A DNA stretch of 49,588 bases from Chloroflexota bacterium (lineage in GTDB: Bacteria; Chloroflexota; Anaerolineae; Anaerolineales; Villigracilaceae): the NCBI GenBank assembly GCA_016235425.1, contig JACRLC010000013.1, forward strand, positions 1 through 49,588, in the 5' to 3' direction. A program made the position numbers and the translations under genes. Below are positions 1-6,624 of the stretch, piece after piece (within the stretch, counting starts at the first letter, position 1; every line of letters starts with the position of its first letter). Under the pieces are notes generated by a model. It was not told the origin of the DNA, did not search any database, and saw only the letters and a list, made by a program, of their open reading frames with translations.

Positions 1-11
1 GCAAAACCTCA

Positions 12-78
12 GCCGCGGATTTCACGAATTTTCGCGAATTGGTTTTAAAAATCCGTGTGAATTAGCGAAATTCGCGGC
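12..78. repeat. MITE-like dispersed repeat, copy 1
   Basis: A 67-bp AT-rich element with terminal inverted repeats (GCCGCGGAT at the left, ATTCGCGGC at the right) and the internal segment TTTTCGCGAATTGGTTTT. The same internal segment and the same ends occur at 47363-47430, and degraded relatives lie near 22622 and 49170. It has no coding capacity. The family is recognised only from its recurrence within this window. Confidence 0.7.
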
Positions 79-148
79 AGAATGCTCTGGCTTTGAGGCT
101 TTGAATGTCGGATACGGACTTGTGGGTAATCACCAAAAATTTACCCTA

Positions 149-177
149 TTGACATCCGATTTGAAATGTGACATACT
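149..177 (+). promoter_or_regulatory. sigma-70 type promoter of the left-end small RNA
   Basis: The -35 box TTGACA (149-154), a 17-nt spacer and CATACT (172-177) match the housekeeping consensus well. The predicted start is near 184. The nearest downstream features are the structured RNA and 18-codon ORF rather than a long gene. Confidence 0.7.
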
Positions 178-236
178 TTCGTCACTGCATGGGGGTTCGT
201 CAATTCAAGCCTGCCATCCTAAGAAAGGAGGAGGTG

Positions 237-293
237 ATGTCTAACATGGATAGTAGTAACCAACCCAGCGCTGTGGCATCCCTCCTCAAGTAA
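237..293 (+). CDS. 18-aa small ORF with a very strong Shine-Dalgarno
   Basis: The ORF encodes MSNMDSSNQPSAVASLLK and stops at TAA (291-293). Upstream, AGGAGGTGAT (229-238) matches the complement of the 16S rRNA 3' end over ten bases and runs into the start codon. An earlier AAAGGAGG gives a more usual spacing of about 5 nt. The peptide has no recognised motif. Its 3' codons overlap both a long stem arm and an anti-Shine-Dalgarno-like segment, so translation would change the RNA fold. It could be a leader peptide, a free-standing micropeptide, or simply a ribosome-binding feature of an RNA. Confidence 0.45.
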   Translation: MSNMDSSNQPSAVASLLK

Positions 294-344
294 GAACGCA
301 GGAAGTACACCTGCACCTCCGGGAAGCCACAGCGCGAACCCCAC

Positions 345-370
345 GACTGCCACCTGCAAGGGTGGCAGTC
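345..370 (+). terminator. Terminator-like hairpin before the DUF2085 gene
   Basis: A perfect 10-bp inverted repeat with a 6-nt loop, followed by TGGTTTAAGTTATCTTTT. The T-rich tail is interrupted, so termination may be partial. The tail overlaps the extended -10 promoter of the next gene. Confidence 0.5.
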
Positions 371-387
371 TGGTTTAAGTTATCTTT

Positions 388-396
388 TGCTATAAT
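388..396 (+). promoter_or_regulatory. Extended -10 promoter for a leaderless DUF2085 mRNA
   Basis: TGCTATAAT is a consensus extended -10 element. Its last base is 7 nt upstream of the ATG at 404, so the transcript should begin at or next to the start codon. No Shine-Dalgarno precedes this ATG, which agrees with a leaderless message. Confidence 0.6.
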
Positions 397-403
397 GTGT
401 CTG

Positions 404-1246
404 ATGCAAACACAAATCGCAACATCCCGTTTTACAAGTATCACGCGCTGGTTCGTTCCCATCGCCGCGCTTCTCGTCATGGCCGCATGGTTTTACATTG
501 CACCCGAAGGTGCGCTCGGCAAACTGGACGCCATCGGTTACGCCGTGTGCCATCGCATCGACGCGCGTTCCTTTCACATCGGCGACCGCCAACTCCCCCT
601 CTGTGCGCGTTGCACAGGTGAATTCTTCGCCGCAGGTGTGACGCTCATCTTCATGGGTTTCGTCAGCGGCAAACGAAGCAAACTGCCGTCACGCCGCATC
701 ATCGCGGTGCTTGTCCTTTTCTTCCTCGCCTTTGGCATTGACGGAAGCAATTCCTACCTCTATCTCATGAAGCAAACCGCCGAAGGCGCGTTCGACAAAA
801 TTCCCAACATCTACGTTCCGAACAATACCCTGCGTCTCTTCACTGGAAGCGGGATGGGCATCGCGCTCGCGGCTGTACTTTACCCGGTCATCAACCAGAC
901 CCTGTGGCGCGAACTCGACCATCGCCCCGCGCTTAATTGGAAATCATTTGGCATTCTCGTCACGCTCATCATGGTTCTCAATTTATTAATTCTGACCGAA
1001 CACCCGGTCATCCTCTACCCCGCCGCGTACATCAGCGCGCTGGGTACATTATCCCTGCTCGTGATGGTCTTTGCGATTTTGTGGATTATCATCATGAAGG
1101 CAGATAACACCTACGAGAACATTCGTCAGCTTTGGCTGCCTCTCGCCTCCGGCCTGACCCTCGGCCTGCTCCTCGTCGTCAGCATTGATCTGCTCCGACT
1201 CACCCTCACAGGCACGTGGAGCGGATTTCCGGGAATCGGCGGATAA
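404..1246 (+). CDS. DUF2085 family membrane protein
   Basis: A 280-aa integral membrane protein. After a first membrane span (about residues 10-32) it carries the DUF2085 signature: a CHR motif, a phenylalanine-glycine segment, then LPLC-x-RC-x-G with paired cysteines near residues 50-75. Several further hydrophobic spans follow to the C terminus. The family's function is unknown; the conserved Cys/His residues suggest metal or redox chemistry at the membrane face, which is inference. The frame is open upstream to a GTG at 362, but the ATG at 404 is preferred because the extended -10 element lies directly before it and the extra codons would be upstream of transcription. It is followed by a hairpin and then the DUF4126 gene. 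Confidence 0.8.
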   Translation: MQTQIATSRFTSITRWFVPIAALLVMAAWFYIAPEGALGKLDAIGYAVCHRIDARSFHIGDRQLPLCARCTGEFFAAGVTLIFMGFVSGKRSKLPSRRIIAVLVLFFLAFGIDGSNSYLYLMKQTAEGAFDKIPNIYVPNNTLRLFTGSGMGIALAAVLYPVINQTLWRELDHRPALNWKSFGILVTLIMVLNLLILTEHPVILYPAAYISALGTLSLLVMVFAILWIIIMKADNTYENIRQLWLPLASGLTLGLLLVVSIDLLRLTLTGTWSGFPGIGG

Positions 1247-1258
1247 TTAGCGCAGAAC

Positions 1259-1310
1259 GTCCCGAAGGTTTCAGTAATTCTGGCTGGCTTTCCGCTCTAA
1301 CCTTCGGGAC
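1259..1310. terminator. Inverted repeat between the DUF2085 and DUF4126 genes
   Basis: GTCCCGAAGGTT (1259-1270) pairs perfectly with AACCTTCGGGAC (1299-1310) around a 28-nt loop. There is no T-tract, so it could be a factor-dependent stop, an mRNA-stabilising stem or a dispersed palindrome. Confidence 0.4.
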
Positions 1311-1342
1311 GGTGCGTAACATCAGTAAATAAGGAGAAAGAA

Positions 1343-1915
1343 ATGGAACTCCTGCTCGGAATCTTCTCAGCGTTCGGCCTCTCAGCCAGTGCGGGACTCA
1401 ATGCCTACATTCCCTTGCTGGTTGTCGGTTCAGTGGCGCATTATTTCCCCAACCTGCTCACCCTCAACTCACCCTGGGATTTGCTCGCCAACCCGTGGAT
1501 ACTCATCCTGCTCGGCGTGCTCGTCATCATCGAAATGCTCGCGGATAAAGTCCCCGCGGTGAATCACATCAACGATGTCGTCCAGACCGTTGTCCGTCCT
1601 GCCGCGGGCGCGGTCGCTTTTGCCGCAAGTGCGAAGGTCGTCACCGATATCAATCCCGTGCTGGCGCTTGCGTGCGGCCTGCTTGTGGCGGGCAGCGTAC
1701 ACGCTGTCAAGGCCGCGGCAGTCCGTCCGGCTGTGACGGCAACAACCGGCGGCGCGGGAAACGTTCCGGTCAGCATTGCGGAAGACATCATTTCAACCAT
1801 TGTCTCTGTGCTCTCCATCATCATCCCCATCGTCGTGGGAATCCTATTGGTACTATTTGTGGCGTTTTTGCTTTCCTGGTGGTGGAAGCGTACAGACAAG
1901 ACACAAAGTGCCTGA
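1343..1915 (+). CDS. DUF4126 domain-containing membrane protein
   Basis: A 190-aa hydrophobic protein that opens with the DUF4126 signature (SASAGLNAYIPLL near residues 14-26). Spans follow at about 48-65, 90-125 (alanine/glycine rich) and 145-180, then a short basic tail. Family members are small bacterial integral membrane proteins of unknown function, usually 150-200 aa, so the length is normal. The start is supported by AAGGAG about 8 nt upstream. It lies between two other small membrane proteins on the same strand and may be co-transcribed with the 52-aa protein that follows, but nothing in the context gives a specific role. Confidence 0.8.
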   Translation: MELLLGIFSAFGLSASAGLNAYIPLLVVGSVAHYFPNLLTLNSPWDLLANPWILILLGVLVIIEMLADKVPAVNHINDVVQTVVRPAAGAVAFAASAKVVTDINPVLALACGLLVAGSVHAVKAAAVRPAVTATTGGAGNVPVSIAEDIISTIVSVLSIIIPIVVGILLVLFVAFLLSWWWKRTDKTQSA

Positions 1916-1990
1916 TATAATTTGCAAAAATGGTGGTTGTCCCCGCGCAAAATCTATTTGCACGGAACTCTATTCTTGAGGAGAGAAATC

Positions 1991-2149
1991 ATGAATGAAA
2001 TGCCCGTTTCCCCCGAACAGCCGAAGAAGAGCAACACAGGCATCATCATTGCCGTGGTAGTGGTTGTATTGCTGTGTTGTTGTTGTGTGGGGCTTGGTCT
2101 CGCCTGGCAGTTTGGCGATCAAATCATGCAGTCCCTTGGCGGTTTCTAA
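1991..2149 (+). CDS. 52-aa single-span membrane protein with a CCCC motif
   Basis: A short protein with a polar, proline-containing N terminus of about 17 residues, then one strongly hydrophobic helix (about residues 18-41) containing LLCCCCVGLGLAW, and a short tail. The start ATG has GAGGAGAG upstream. Four consecutive cysteines in a membrane helix suggest palmitoylation-like modification, metal binding or just compositional drift; none can be chosen from sequence. A strong hairpin follows the stop at 2164-2196, so this is the last gene of the left plus-strand cluster. I recognise no family. Confidence 0.6.
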   Translation: MNEMPVSPEQPKKSNTGIIIAVVVVVLLCCCCVGLGLAWQFGDQIMQSLGGF

Positions 2150-2163
2150 ACCGTCTCAGCCAC

Positions 2164-2196
2164 AACAAGCCTCCGGCATCATTGCGGAGGCTTGTT
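2164..2196 (+). terminator. Rho-independent type terminator
   Basis: AACAAGCCTCCG (2164-2175) and CGGAGGCTTGTT (2185-2196) form a perfect 12-bp stem with a 9-nt loop, 15 nt after the stop of the 52-aa gene. The T-rich end is inside and just after the right arm. Confidence 0.7.
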
Positions 2197-2200
2197 GCGT

Positions 2201-2229
2201 TTACAGAGTACCGCATAAATATCTAAACC
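2201..2229 (+). repeat. 28-nt dispersed 3' repeat, copy 1
   Basis: This segment, starting TTACAGAGTACC, recurs in inverted orientation at 38715-38742 with a single mismatch over 28 nt. In both places it lies downstream of a gene's 3' end and in the same sense relative to that gene. No known motif was recognised. Confidence 0.65.
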
Positions 2230-2258
2230 AGAATTGCCAAATCTTCTCGTGATTTTTA

Positions 2259-2723
2259 TCAAAAAGTTAAGTTGTTTGTACAGCAGGCGGTAAAACGGGC
2301 TTTCAATTCATCCAGCGCGGCCCATGCCTGGGCACGTGTTTGAGAATCCACCCTCAACTCTTTGAACTCCTCCTCATCCAACACGGTCTGCTGTCCATCG
2401 GCGTTCACCCACAGATCCAGCGCCAAATCCACATACGAGACGGCGCCATCTTCGATGACGGCGGGTCTGCCCACGTTGCAATAATATCCCTTGAAGTGGT
2501 TGTCATCGCGGTCATAAATCTCAAAGACGTTGAACCATTTATCGGCATAAAAGGTTTCGACGAAGCGGTCATCCCTTTTCAGGACAACATCCATAAAAGG
2601 CATATCCTCGCGGTTGAACCGCGCTTCAAGCGTCACCGAGTTTTCTTCGCGACGCAGGACAATGCCATCGTATTGCCAAGTCACTTCACCCGCGGGACTT
2701 TTCTTCAATACCGTGATTTTCAT
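2259..2723 (-). CDS. DUF402 family protein, probable phosphohydrolase
   Basis: A 154-aa protein with the DUF402 core: Y-x2-KWFNVFEIYDR near residues 57-67, FKGYYCN at about 72-78, then YVDLALDLWV and a DG-x-LDEEEF segment at about 94-120. In characterised relatives (the nucleoside di/triphosphatase Ntdp and the fosfomycin protein FomD) these acidic residues coordinate metal for pyrophosphate or phosphate-ester hydrolysis. The start at 2723 shares ATGA with the stop of thiQ, so the two are translationally coupled; an earlier in-frame start at 2732 is less likely. It is the last gene of the TPP-riboswitch operon, so a thiamine-phosphate substrate is possible but unproven. Confidence 0.75.
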   Translation of the reverse strand: MKITVLKKSPAGEVTWQYDGIVLRREENSVTLEARFNREDMPFMDVVLKRDDRFVETFYADKWFNVFEIYDRDDNHFKGYYCNVGRPAVIEDGAVSYVDLALDLWVNADGQQTVLDEEEFKELRVDSQTRAQAWAALDELKARFTACCTNNLTF

Positions 2724-3715
2724 GACAAACACTCCACTGCGACATGCACCGCTATTTCATCCCCAATCTTCGGCGCAGATTTCAAATAAAAATAGAGACC
2801 ATTTTCAAGCGTGACTTTGAATCCATCCTTTTGAAATAACACGTCAGCCACTTTCCCTTTAATTACATTCGCTTCATTCCCGACCTCACGCGGGCGTACC
2901 AATAAATGGGCATTCTCGCCCTTTGAGTGTTTCTGCGCGCACTCGACTGTGAAGACGCCGTAATCCGTTTTAACTTTCGAACCTTCAACTTTCAAACCAG
3001 AAATCACATTTCCCAATCCCAAAAATTTCGCCGTCCACGCGGAGCAGGGATTGGCTGTCACATCCGCGGGACTGCCTTCGCATACGATCTGTCCCTCGTG
3101 CAGGATCAGAATGCGGTCTGCAATGGCGAAGGCCTCCTCTTGATCGTGCGTAACGTAAATCGCGGGGACGTTCGTTCGATGCAAAATCGCTCGCAGTTCA
3201 TTGAGCAAATCTTCCTTCAGGGTACGGTCGAGCGCGCCGAGGGGTTCGTCGAACATCAGCAGGCGCGGATGCGGCGCGAGCGCGCGCGCCAGGGCAACGC
3301 GTTGCTGTTCGCCGCCGGAGAGGTCGGTCACTTTGCGATGTTCAAATCCTGTCAAACCCACTTGCTCCAGAAGGGCGGCTACGCGCAGTCCAATTTCGGC
3401 AAGAGAAACCTTTTGCATCTTCAAACCGAATGCGACGTTGTCGAAAATGCTGAGGTGAGGGAAAAGTGCATAGTCCTGAAAGACCAACCCAAAGTCCCGG
3501 AGGTGAGGCGGTGTGGAAGTGAGGTCAATGTCATTAAACGAGACTTGTCCGGATTCGGGAGATTCCAGTCCAGCGATGATCCGCAATAAAGTTGACTTGC
3601 CGCTTCCCGATGGGCCAAGCAGGCAGATCGTTTCGCCATGGTCAAGAGTGAAAGAGATGCCTTTGAGCAAGGGCTGGCCTTCGTAGGATTTGGTGATGTT
3701 TGAAACGTTGAGCAT
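2720..3715 (-). CDS. thiQ: Thiamine ABC transporter ATP-binding protein
   Basis: A 331-aa ABC ATPase: Walker A GPSGSGKST (about 34-42), Q-loop VFQDYALFPH, signature LSGGEQQR (about 133-140), Walker B LLMFDEP and switch histidine in THD. A C-terminal regulatory (TOBE-like) part of about 100 residues follows, so it is longer than minimal ThiQ and resembles the Fe3+/spermidine/thiamine class of importers. It energises uptake through ThiP. The ATG at 3715 overlaps the thiP stop as TGATG, and its own stop overlaps the DUF402 start. Substrate assignment rests on the riboswitch, thiN and ThiB-like neighbours; iron would be the alternative from sequence alone. Confidence 0.85.
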   Translation of the reverse strand: MLNVSNITKSYEGQPLLKGISFTLDHGETICLLGPSGSGKSTLLRIIAGLESPESGQVSFNDIDLTSTPPHLRDFGLVFQDYALFPHLSIFDNVAFGLKMQKVSLAEIGLRVAALLEQVGLTGFEHRKVTDLSGGEQQRVALARALAPHPRLLMFDEPLGALDRTLKEDLLNELRAILHRTNVPAIYVTHDQEEAFAIADRILILHEGQIVCEGSPADVTANPCSAWTAKFLGLGNVISGLKVEGSKVKTDYGVFTVECAQKHSKGENAHLLVRPREVGNEANVIKGKVADVLFQKDGFKVTLENGLYFYLKSAPKIGDEIAVHVAVECLS

Positions 3716-5517
3716 CAAAATTCTCCCGCGCCGGGCAGGCGGAGTTTTTCAATAAGCAAAATACCGAGAGTTGTAATCACAAGCAGGATGGTCGCCATCG
3801 CCATGGCCTGACCGTAGTTGAGGCCGCCGGGTTGTGAGAGGAAGCGTGAAATGGCGACGGGGATGGTTGGGTATTCGGGGCGTGTGAGCAGGATGGCCGC
3901 GCCAAATTCGCCGAGCGAAACCGTGAAGGCAAAGGTCGCGGCGGAAAGCGTGGCGTGGCTGAGGATGGGCCAATCCACATTTTTCCAGACCTGAAACGGT
4001 GAGGCGCCCAGCGACGCGGCCGCGTGACGGAGCCTATCGGGGATGGAGGCAAGCGCAGGTTGCAGTGTGCGGATCACAAATGGCAATGCAATGAGCGTGT
4101 GCGCGAGAGGGACGAGGAACGGTTGGGCAAGCAGGCGCGGAAACGCGACGAGGAAGCCAAGCCCCAGGGTCACCGCGGACGCGCCGAGGGGAAGCATGAG
4201 GAGCGGGTCGAGGAGGCGTTCGAGGCGCGTGGGCTTGTTCAATGCAAAGGCGGCGGGGAAACCAAGCAGGAGGGAAATGAAGACGGTGGTGATTGCGTAG
4301 CCAAGCGAATTGAGGGTGGCCTGAATCGGCGGGACGTAAAAAACGGAGCCGCGGCGGTTGATGAAAAGTTCGGTGTAGTAATCGGTTGTGAGACCGTATT
4401 GCACTTCGCCGCGCTGGCCGCGGTCGGCTTCGAGGCGGGTGGTGGAACGGAGAGGCAGGGCGAGGAGAGGAAAAAGGAAAAATGCAGAAAGCAGAATGCA
4501 GAATGCAAAAACAAATATAAATTCGCGCAAGCCGCGCGGTTTGCGGACGTTTGACCCGGCGGAGCGCGGCGCGATTTGGGTTGTGTTGCGTGAGACGATG
4601 CGCGTGTAAAGAATGGAAAATATCAACGTGCAAAGCAGTTGAATGAGGGAGAGTAGCGCGGCCAGCGAGAGGTTGAGTCGCTTGACTGCCTGGATATAGA
4701 TTTCCACTTCGAGCGTTGAAAAGGATGGCCCGCCAAGCAAAAGGATTACACCAAAACTTGTAAAGTCAAAGAGGAAGACGAGCAGGGAAGATGCAAGCAG
4801 GGACGGTTTGAGTAGTGGCAATGTGACATGCCACCACGTCCGCCAGCCGTCTGCGCCAAGGGTGCGCGCGGCATGGTCAAGGCGCGGGTCGAGGCGGGAG
4901 AGGGCGTTGCCGACAATGCGAATGACGATGGTCGTGTTGTAAAAGACGTGGGCGATGAGAATGGCGGGAAGAGTACCTTGAAATTGGAGATTGGAGATTG
5001 GAGACTGGAGATTGGTAATCGGTAATTGGTAATTAGAGACTTGAAGCAGGAGATTCATCCAACCACGAGGGCCAAGAAGGGAGTTGAATGCCGCGGCAAC
5101 GACTACTGTCGGCAACATGAACGGAACGGCGGTCAGCGCACGGAGAAGGGGTTTGCCGCGAAAGTCAAAGCGGGCGAAGAGGTAGGCGGAAGGAAGGCCA
5201 ATGATGAGGGTAAGTAAGGTGGAGAGAAGAGCCTGGAAGAAAGTAAAACGCAAAACGGAAAACGCAAGCTGAAGGTTTTCGGCAGTGAGTGTGCTGAGAT
5301 TGAAGGTCAGCGCGATGATGCGGGCAAACGGATAGAAGAAGAATAGGCCGAGGAAGGTGAGAGGAATCAGCCAGAGCAACAAGCGAGTTAACCACGGAGA
5401 CGCGGAGAACACGGAGACTCCAAAAAGGAATCTCCGTGTCCCAGCATCTCCCCGCACGTTTCTTTCAGCATTTTCAGCCGAACGTGCGGGGTCTCTGTGG
5501 TTCAAGGTTTGCTTCAT
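3715..5517 (-). CDS. thiP: Thiamine ABC transporter permease with repeat-derived insertions
   Basis: A 600-aa fused permease with two halves of about six membrane spans, each with a binding-protein-dependent transport loop (HAARTLGADGWRTWW at about 235 and HAAASLGASPFQVWK at about 520). It forms the channel for ThiB and ThiQ. The start at 5517 lies 4 nt after the thiB stop. Three stretches look derived from dispersed repeats. Residues about 6-42 come from a 109-bp element (5392-5500). A proline/glutamine segment (NYQLPIT-NLQSPIS-NLQF) near residue 170 comes from eight 7-bp repeats. FCILLSAF near residue 340 comes from four 7-bp repeats. The frame stays open through all of them, so the gene is probably functional. 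Confidence 0.8.
   Translation of the reverse strand: MKQTLNHRDPARSAENAERNVRGDAGTRRFLFGVSVFSASPWLTRLLLWLIPLTFLGLFFFYPFARIIALTFNLSTLTAENLQLAFSVLRFTFFQALLSTLLTLIIGLPSAYLFARFDFRGKPLLRALTAVPFMLPTVVVAAAFNSLLGPRGWMNLLLQVSNYQLPITNLQSPISNLQFQGTLPAILIAHVFYNTTIVIRIVGNALSRLDPRLDHAARTLGADGWRTWWHVTLPLLKPSLLASSLLVFLFDFTSFGVILLLGGPSFSTLEVEIYIQAVKRLNLSLAALLSLIQLLCTLIFSILYTRIVSRNTTQIAPRSAGSNVRKPRGLREFIFVFAFCILLSAFFLFPLLALPLRSTTRLEADRGQRGEVQYGLTTDYYTELFINRRGSVFYVPPIQATLNSLGYAITTVFISLLLGFPAAFALNKPTRLERLLDPLLMLPLGASAVTLGLGFLVAFPRLLAQPFLVPLAHTLIALPFVIRTLQPALASIPDRLRHAAASLGASPFQVWKNVDWPILSHATLSAATFAFTVSLGEFGAAILLTRPEYPTIPVAISRFLSQPGGLNYGQAMAMATILLVITTLGILLIEKLRLPGAGEF
4482..4509. repeat. Heptad array inside thiP (4 units)
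   Basis: Four 7-bp units close to ATGCAGA (ATGCAGA, AAGCAGA, ATGCAGA, ATGCAAA). On the coding strand they encode FCILLSAF, which falls at the start of a membrane span of the second permease half. Confidence 0.7.
4983..5038. repeat. Heptad array inside thiP (8 units)
   Basis: Eight 7-bp units that drift from ATTGGAG to ATTGGTA (56 bp). Three units make seven codons, so the array encodes a heptapeptide repeat of the NYQLPIT type within a loop of the permease. Confidence 0.8.
5392..5500. repeat. Dispersed repeat forming the thiP N terminus
   Basis: The ends are CCACGGAGAC and GTCTCTGTGG, an imperfect inverted repeat. Inside are two further hairpins, GGAGACTCC/GGAATCTCC and CCCGCACGTT/AACGTGCGGG. 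A related CCACGGAG element lies in elp3 at 48499-48559. Confidence 0.65.
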
Positions 5518-5521
5518 CAAT

Positions 5522-6556
5522 TTACTTGAGGACAGTATCCGTCCACTCGTCAATCCACTTGTCACGATTTGCGGCAATTACATCAGAAGCAAGCGTGGCA
5601 GGTTGTCCAGGAATTTGCGCGTATTTCACAAAGGCCTCAGGCAATTGCGCGGATGGATTCACAGGATAGACGAACATCTGCAATGGCATATCCTCTTGAA
5701 ATTGAGTCGAGAGCATGAAGTCCACAAATTTTTCGGCGAGAGCGCGTTGCTGAGTCCCTTTCAGAATGCCGACGAATTCAATTTGACGGAAGCAGGTATC
5801 CGGCCCGACGATCGAGGCGGTGGGTGCGTCGTCAATTGGAGGGTCTGCGTAAATCACTTCCGCGGCGGGGCTGGACGCGTACGAAACAACCATCGGTTGC
5901 GGGCCTCTGCCGGATGACGCGCTGAAGTTGGTGTAGTACGCGGTTTCCCATCCATCCACAACCACCACACCGTTTTCCTTGAGCGAGCGCCAGTAATCGA
6001 GATAGCCATCGCCGAAGTGTGCGCGCGTGGCAAGCAGGAAGGCAAGCCCAGGCGAGGAGGTGGTGGGGTTTTCCACGACGAGCAAATCCTTGTATTCGGG
6101 CTTCGTCAAATCTTCGAGCGAGCCCGGCACGGTCAAATTGTTATCCGCGAAATAGGCTTTATCGTAATTGATGCACACATCGCCGTAATCAACAGGCGTG
6201 ACCTGATTTGACGTATCAAGTTTAAACTCATCGGGAACGTCGGCAAGCGCGGGCGATTGGTAGGCTTCAAAAATGTCGGCTTCGAGCGCGCGCGAGAGAA
6301 ACGTATTGTCCACACCGAAGAGCAAGGCCGCGAGCGGCGCGTCTTGGCTGAGAATGGTCTTGTTCAACGCTTCGCCCGCGTCACCGCCGGCAAGGAACAC
6401 CACGTCCGCGTTATTTTCCTTTTCAAACGCCGCGACCACTTCTTCGCTGATTGCGAATGAGTCGTGCGTCATGATGGTGAGCGTTTGCGGGCTCGTGGGA
6501 GCGCAAGATGCGAGAAGAAGGAGGAGGGAGGAAAGAAGGAGGGTAAGTTTTTTCAT
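5522..6556 (-). CDS. thiB: Thiamine ABC transporter substrate-binding lipoprotein
   Basis: A 344-aa extracellular binding protein. Residues 1-17 form a lipoprotein signal (KKLTLLLSSLLLLLASC), with Cys-17 the likely lipidated residue. The mature part begins LTIMTHDSFA, a hallmark of the ThiB/TbpA family, followed by ISEEVVAAFEKEN, AAVLFG-type and DYGDVCINYD segments. It captures thiamine or its phosphates for ThiPQ. The start ATG has GGAGA about 6 nt upstream; a TTG four codons earlier is less likely. Eight 7-bp repeats separate it from thiN upstream, and thiP follows after 4 nt. Iron-binding relatives are the main alternative, made unlikely by the riboswitch. Confidence 0.85.
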   Translation of the reverse strand: MKKLTLLLSSLLLLLASCAPTSPQTLTIMTHDSFAISEEVVAAFEKENNADVVFLAGGDAGEALNKTILSQDAPLAALLFGVDNTFLSRALEADIFEAYQSPALADVPDEFKLDTSNQVTPVDYGDVCINYDKAYFADNNLTVPGSLEDLTKPEYKDLLVVENPTTSSPGLAFLLATRAHFGDGYLDYWRSLKENGVVVVDGWETAYYTNFSASSGRGPQPMVVSYASSPAAEVIYADPPIDDAPTASIVGPDTCFRQIEFVGILKGTQQRALAEKFVDFMLSTQFQEDMPLQMFVYPVNPSAQLPEAFVKYAQIPGQPATLASDVIAANRDKWIDEWTDTVLK

Positions 6557-6568
6557 GAGAGTCTCCAA

Positions 6569-6624
6569 TTACGATTTACGATTTACGATTTACGATTTAC
6601 GATTTACGATTTACGATTTACGAT
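6569..6624. repeat. Perfect heptad array between thiN and thiB (8 x TTACGAT)
   Basis: Eight exact copies of TTACGAT occupy 56 bp. The last unit supplies the thiN stop codon (TAA within CGTAA on the minus strand), and the first lies 13 nt before the thiB start. The copy number and length equal those of the array inside thiP at 4983-5038, although the unit differs. Confidence 0.9.

Larger units (their letters stand above)
184..380 (+). ncRNA. Candidate structured small RNA or leader
   Basis: The stretch between the promoter and the DUF2085 gene is rich in paired segments. GCGCTGTGGC (268-277) pairs perfectly with GCCACAGCGC (326-335). GCAGG/CCTGC forms a hairpin inside that stem. GACTGCCACC (345-354) pairs with GGTGGCAGTC (361-370), followed by a T-containing stretch, which suggests a terminator. 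The ribosome-binding segment at 228-236 could pair either with CCTCCTC (281-287) or with CACCTCC (314-320). I do not recognise an Rfam family; the RNA ends are estimates. Confidence 0.5.

Noticed and set aside
4024-4633. Long overlapping frames on the opposite strand and in other frames of thiP
   Set aside because: They lie wholly within a recognised permease, have arginine- or proline-rich composition and no ribosome-binding site; they are frame shadows in GC-rich DNA.
3715-5517. thiP as a broken gene
   Set aside because: Despite three repeat-derived segments the frame is continuous, both permease loops are present and it overlaps thiQ normally.
6569-6624. Heptad array as a CRISPR
   Set aside because: Units are 7 bp, contiguous and without spacers; no cas gene is present.
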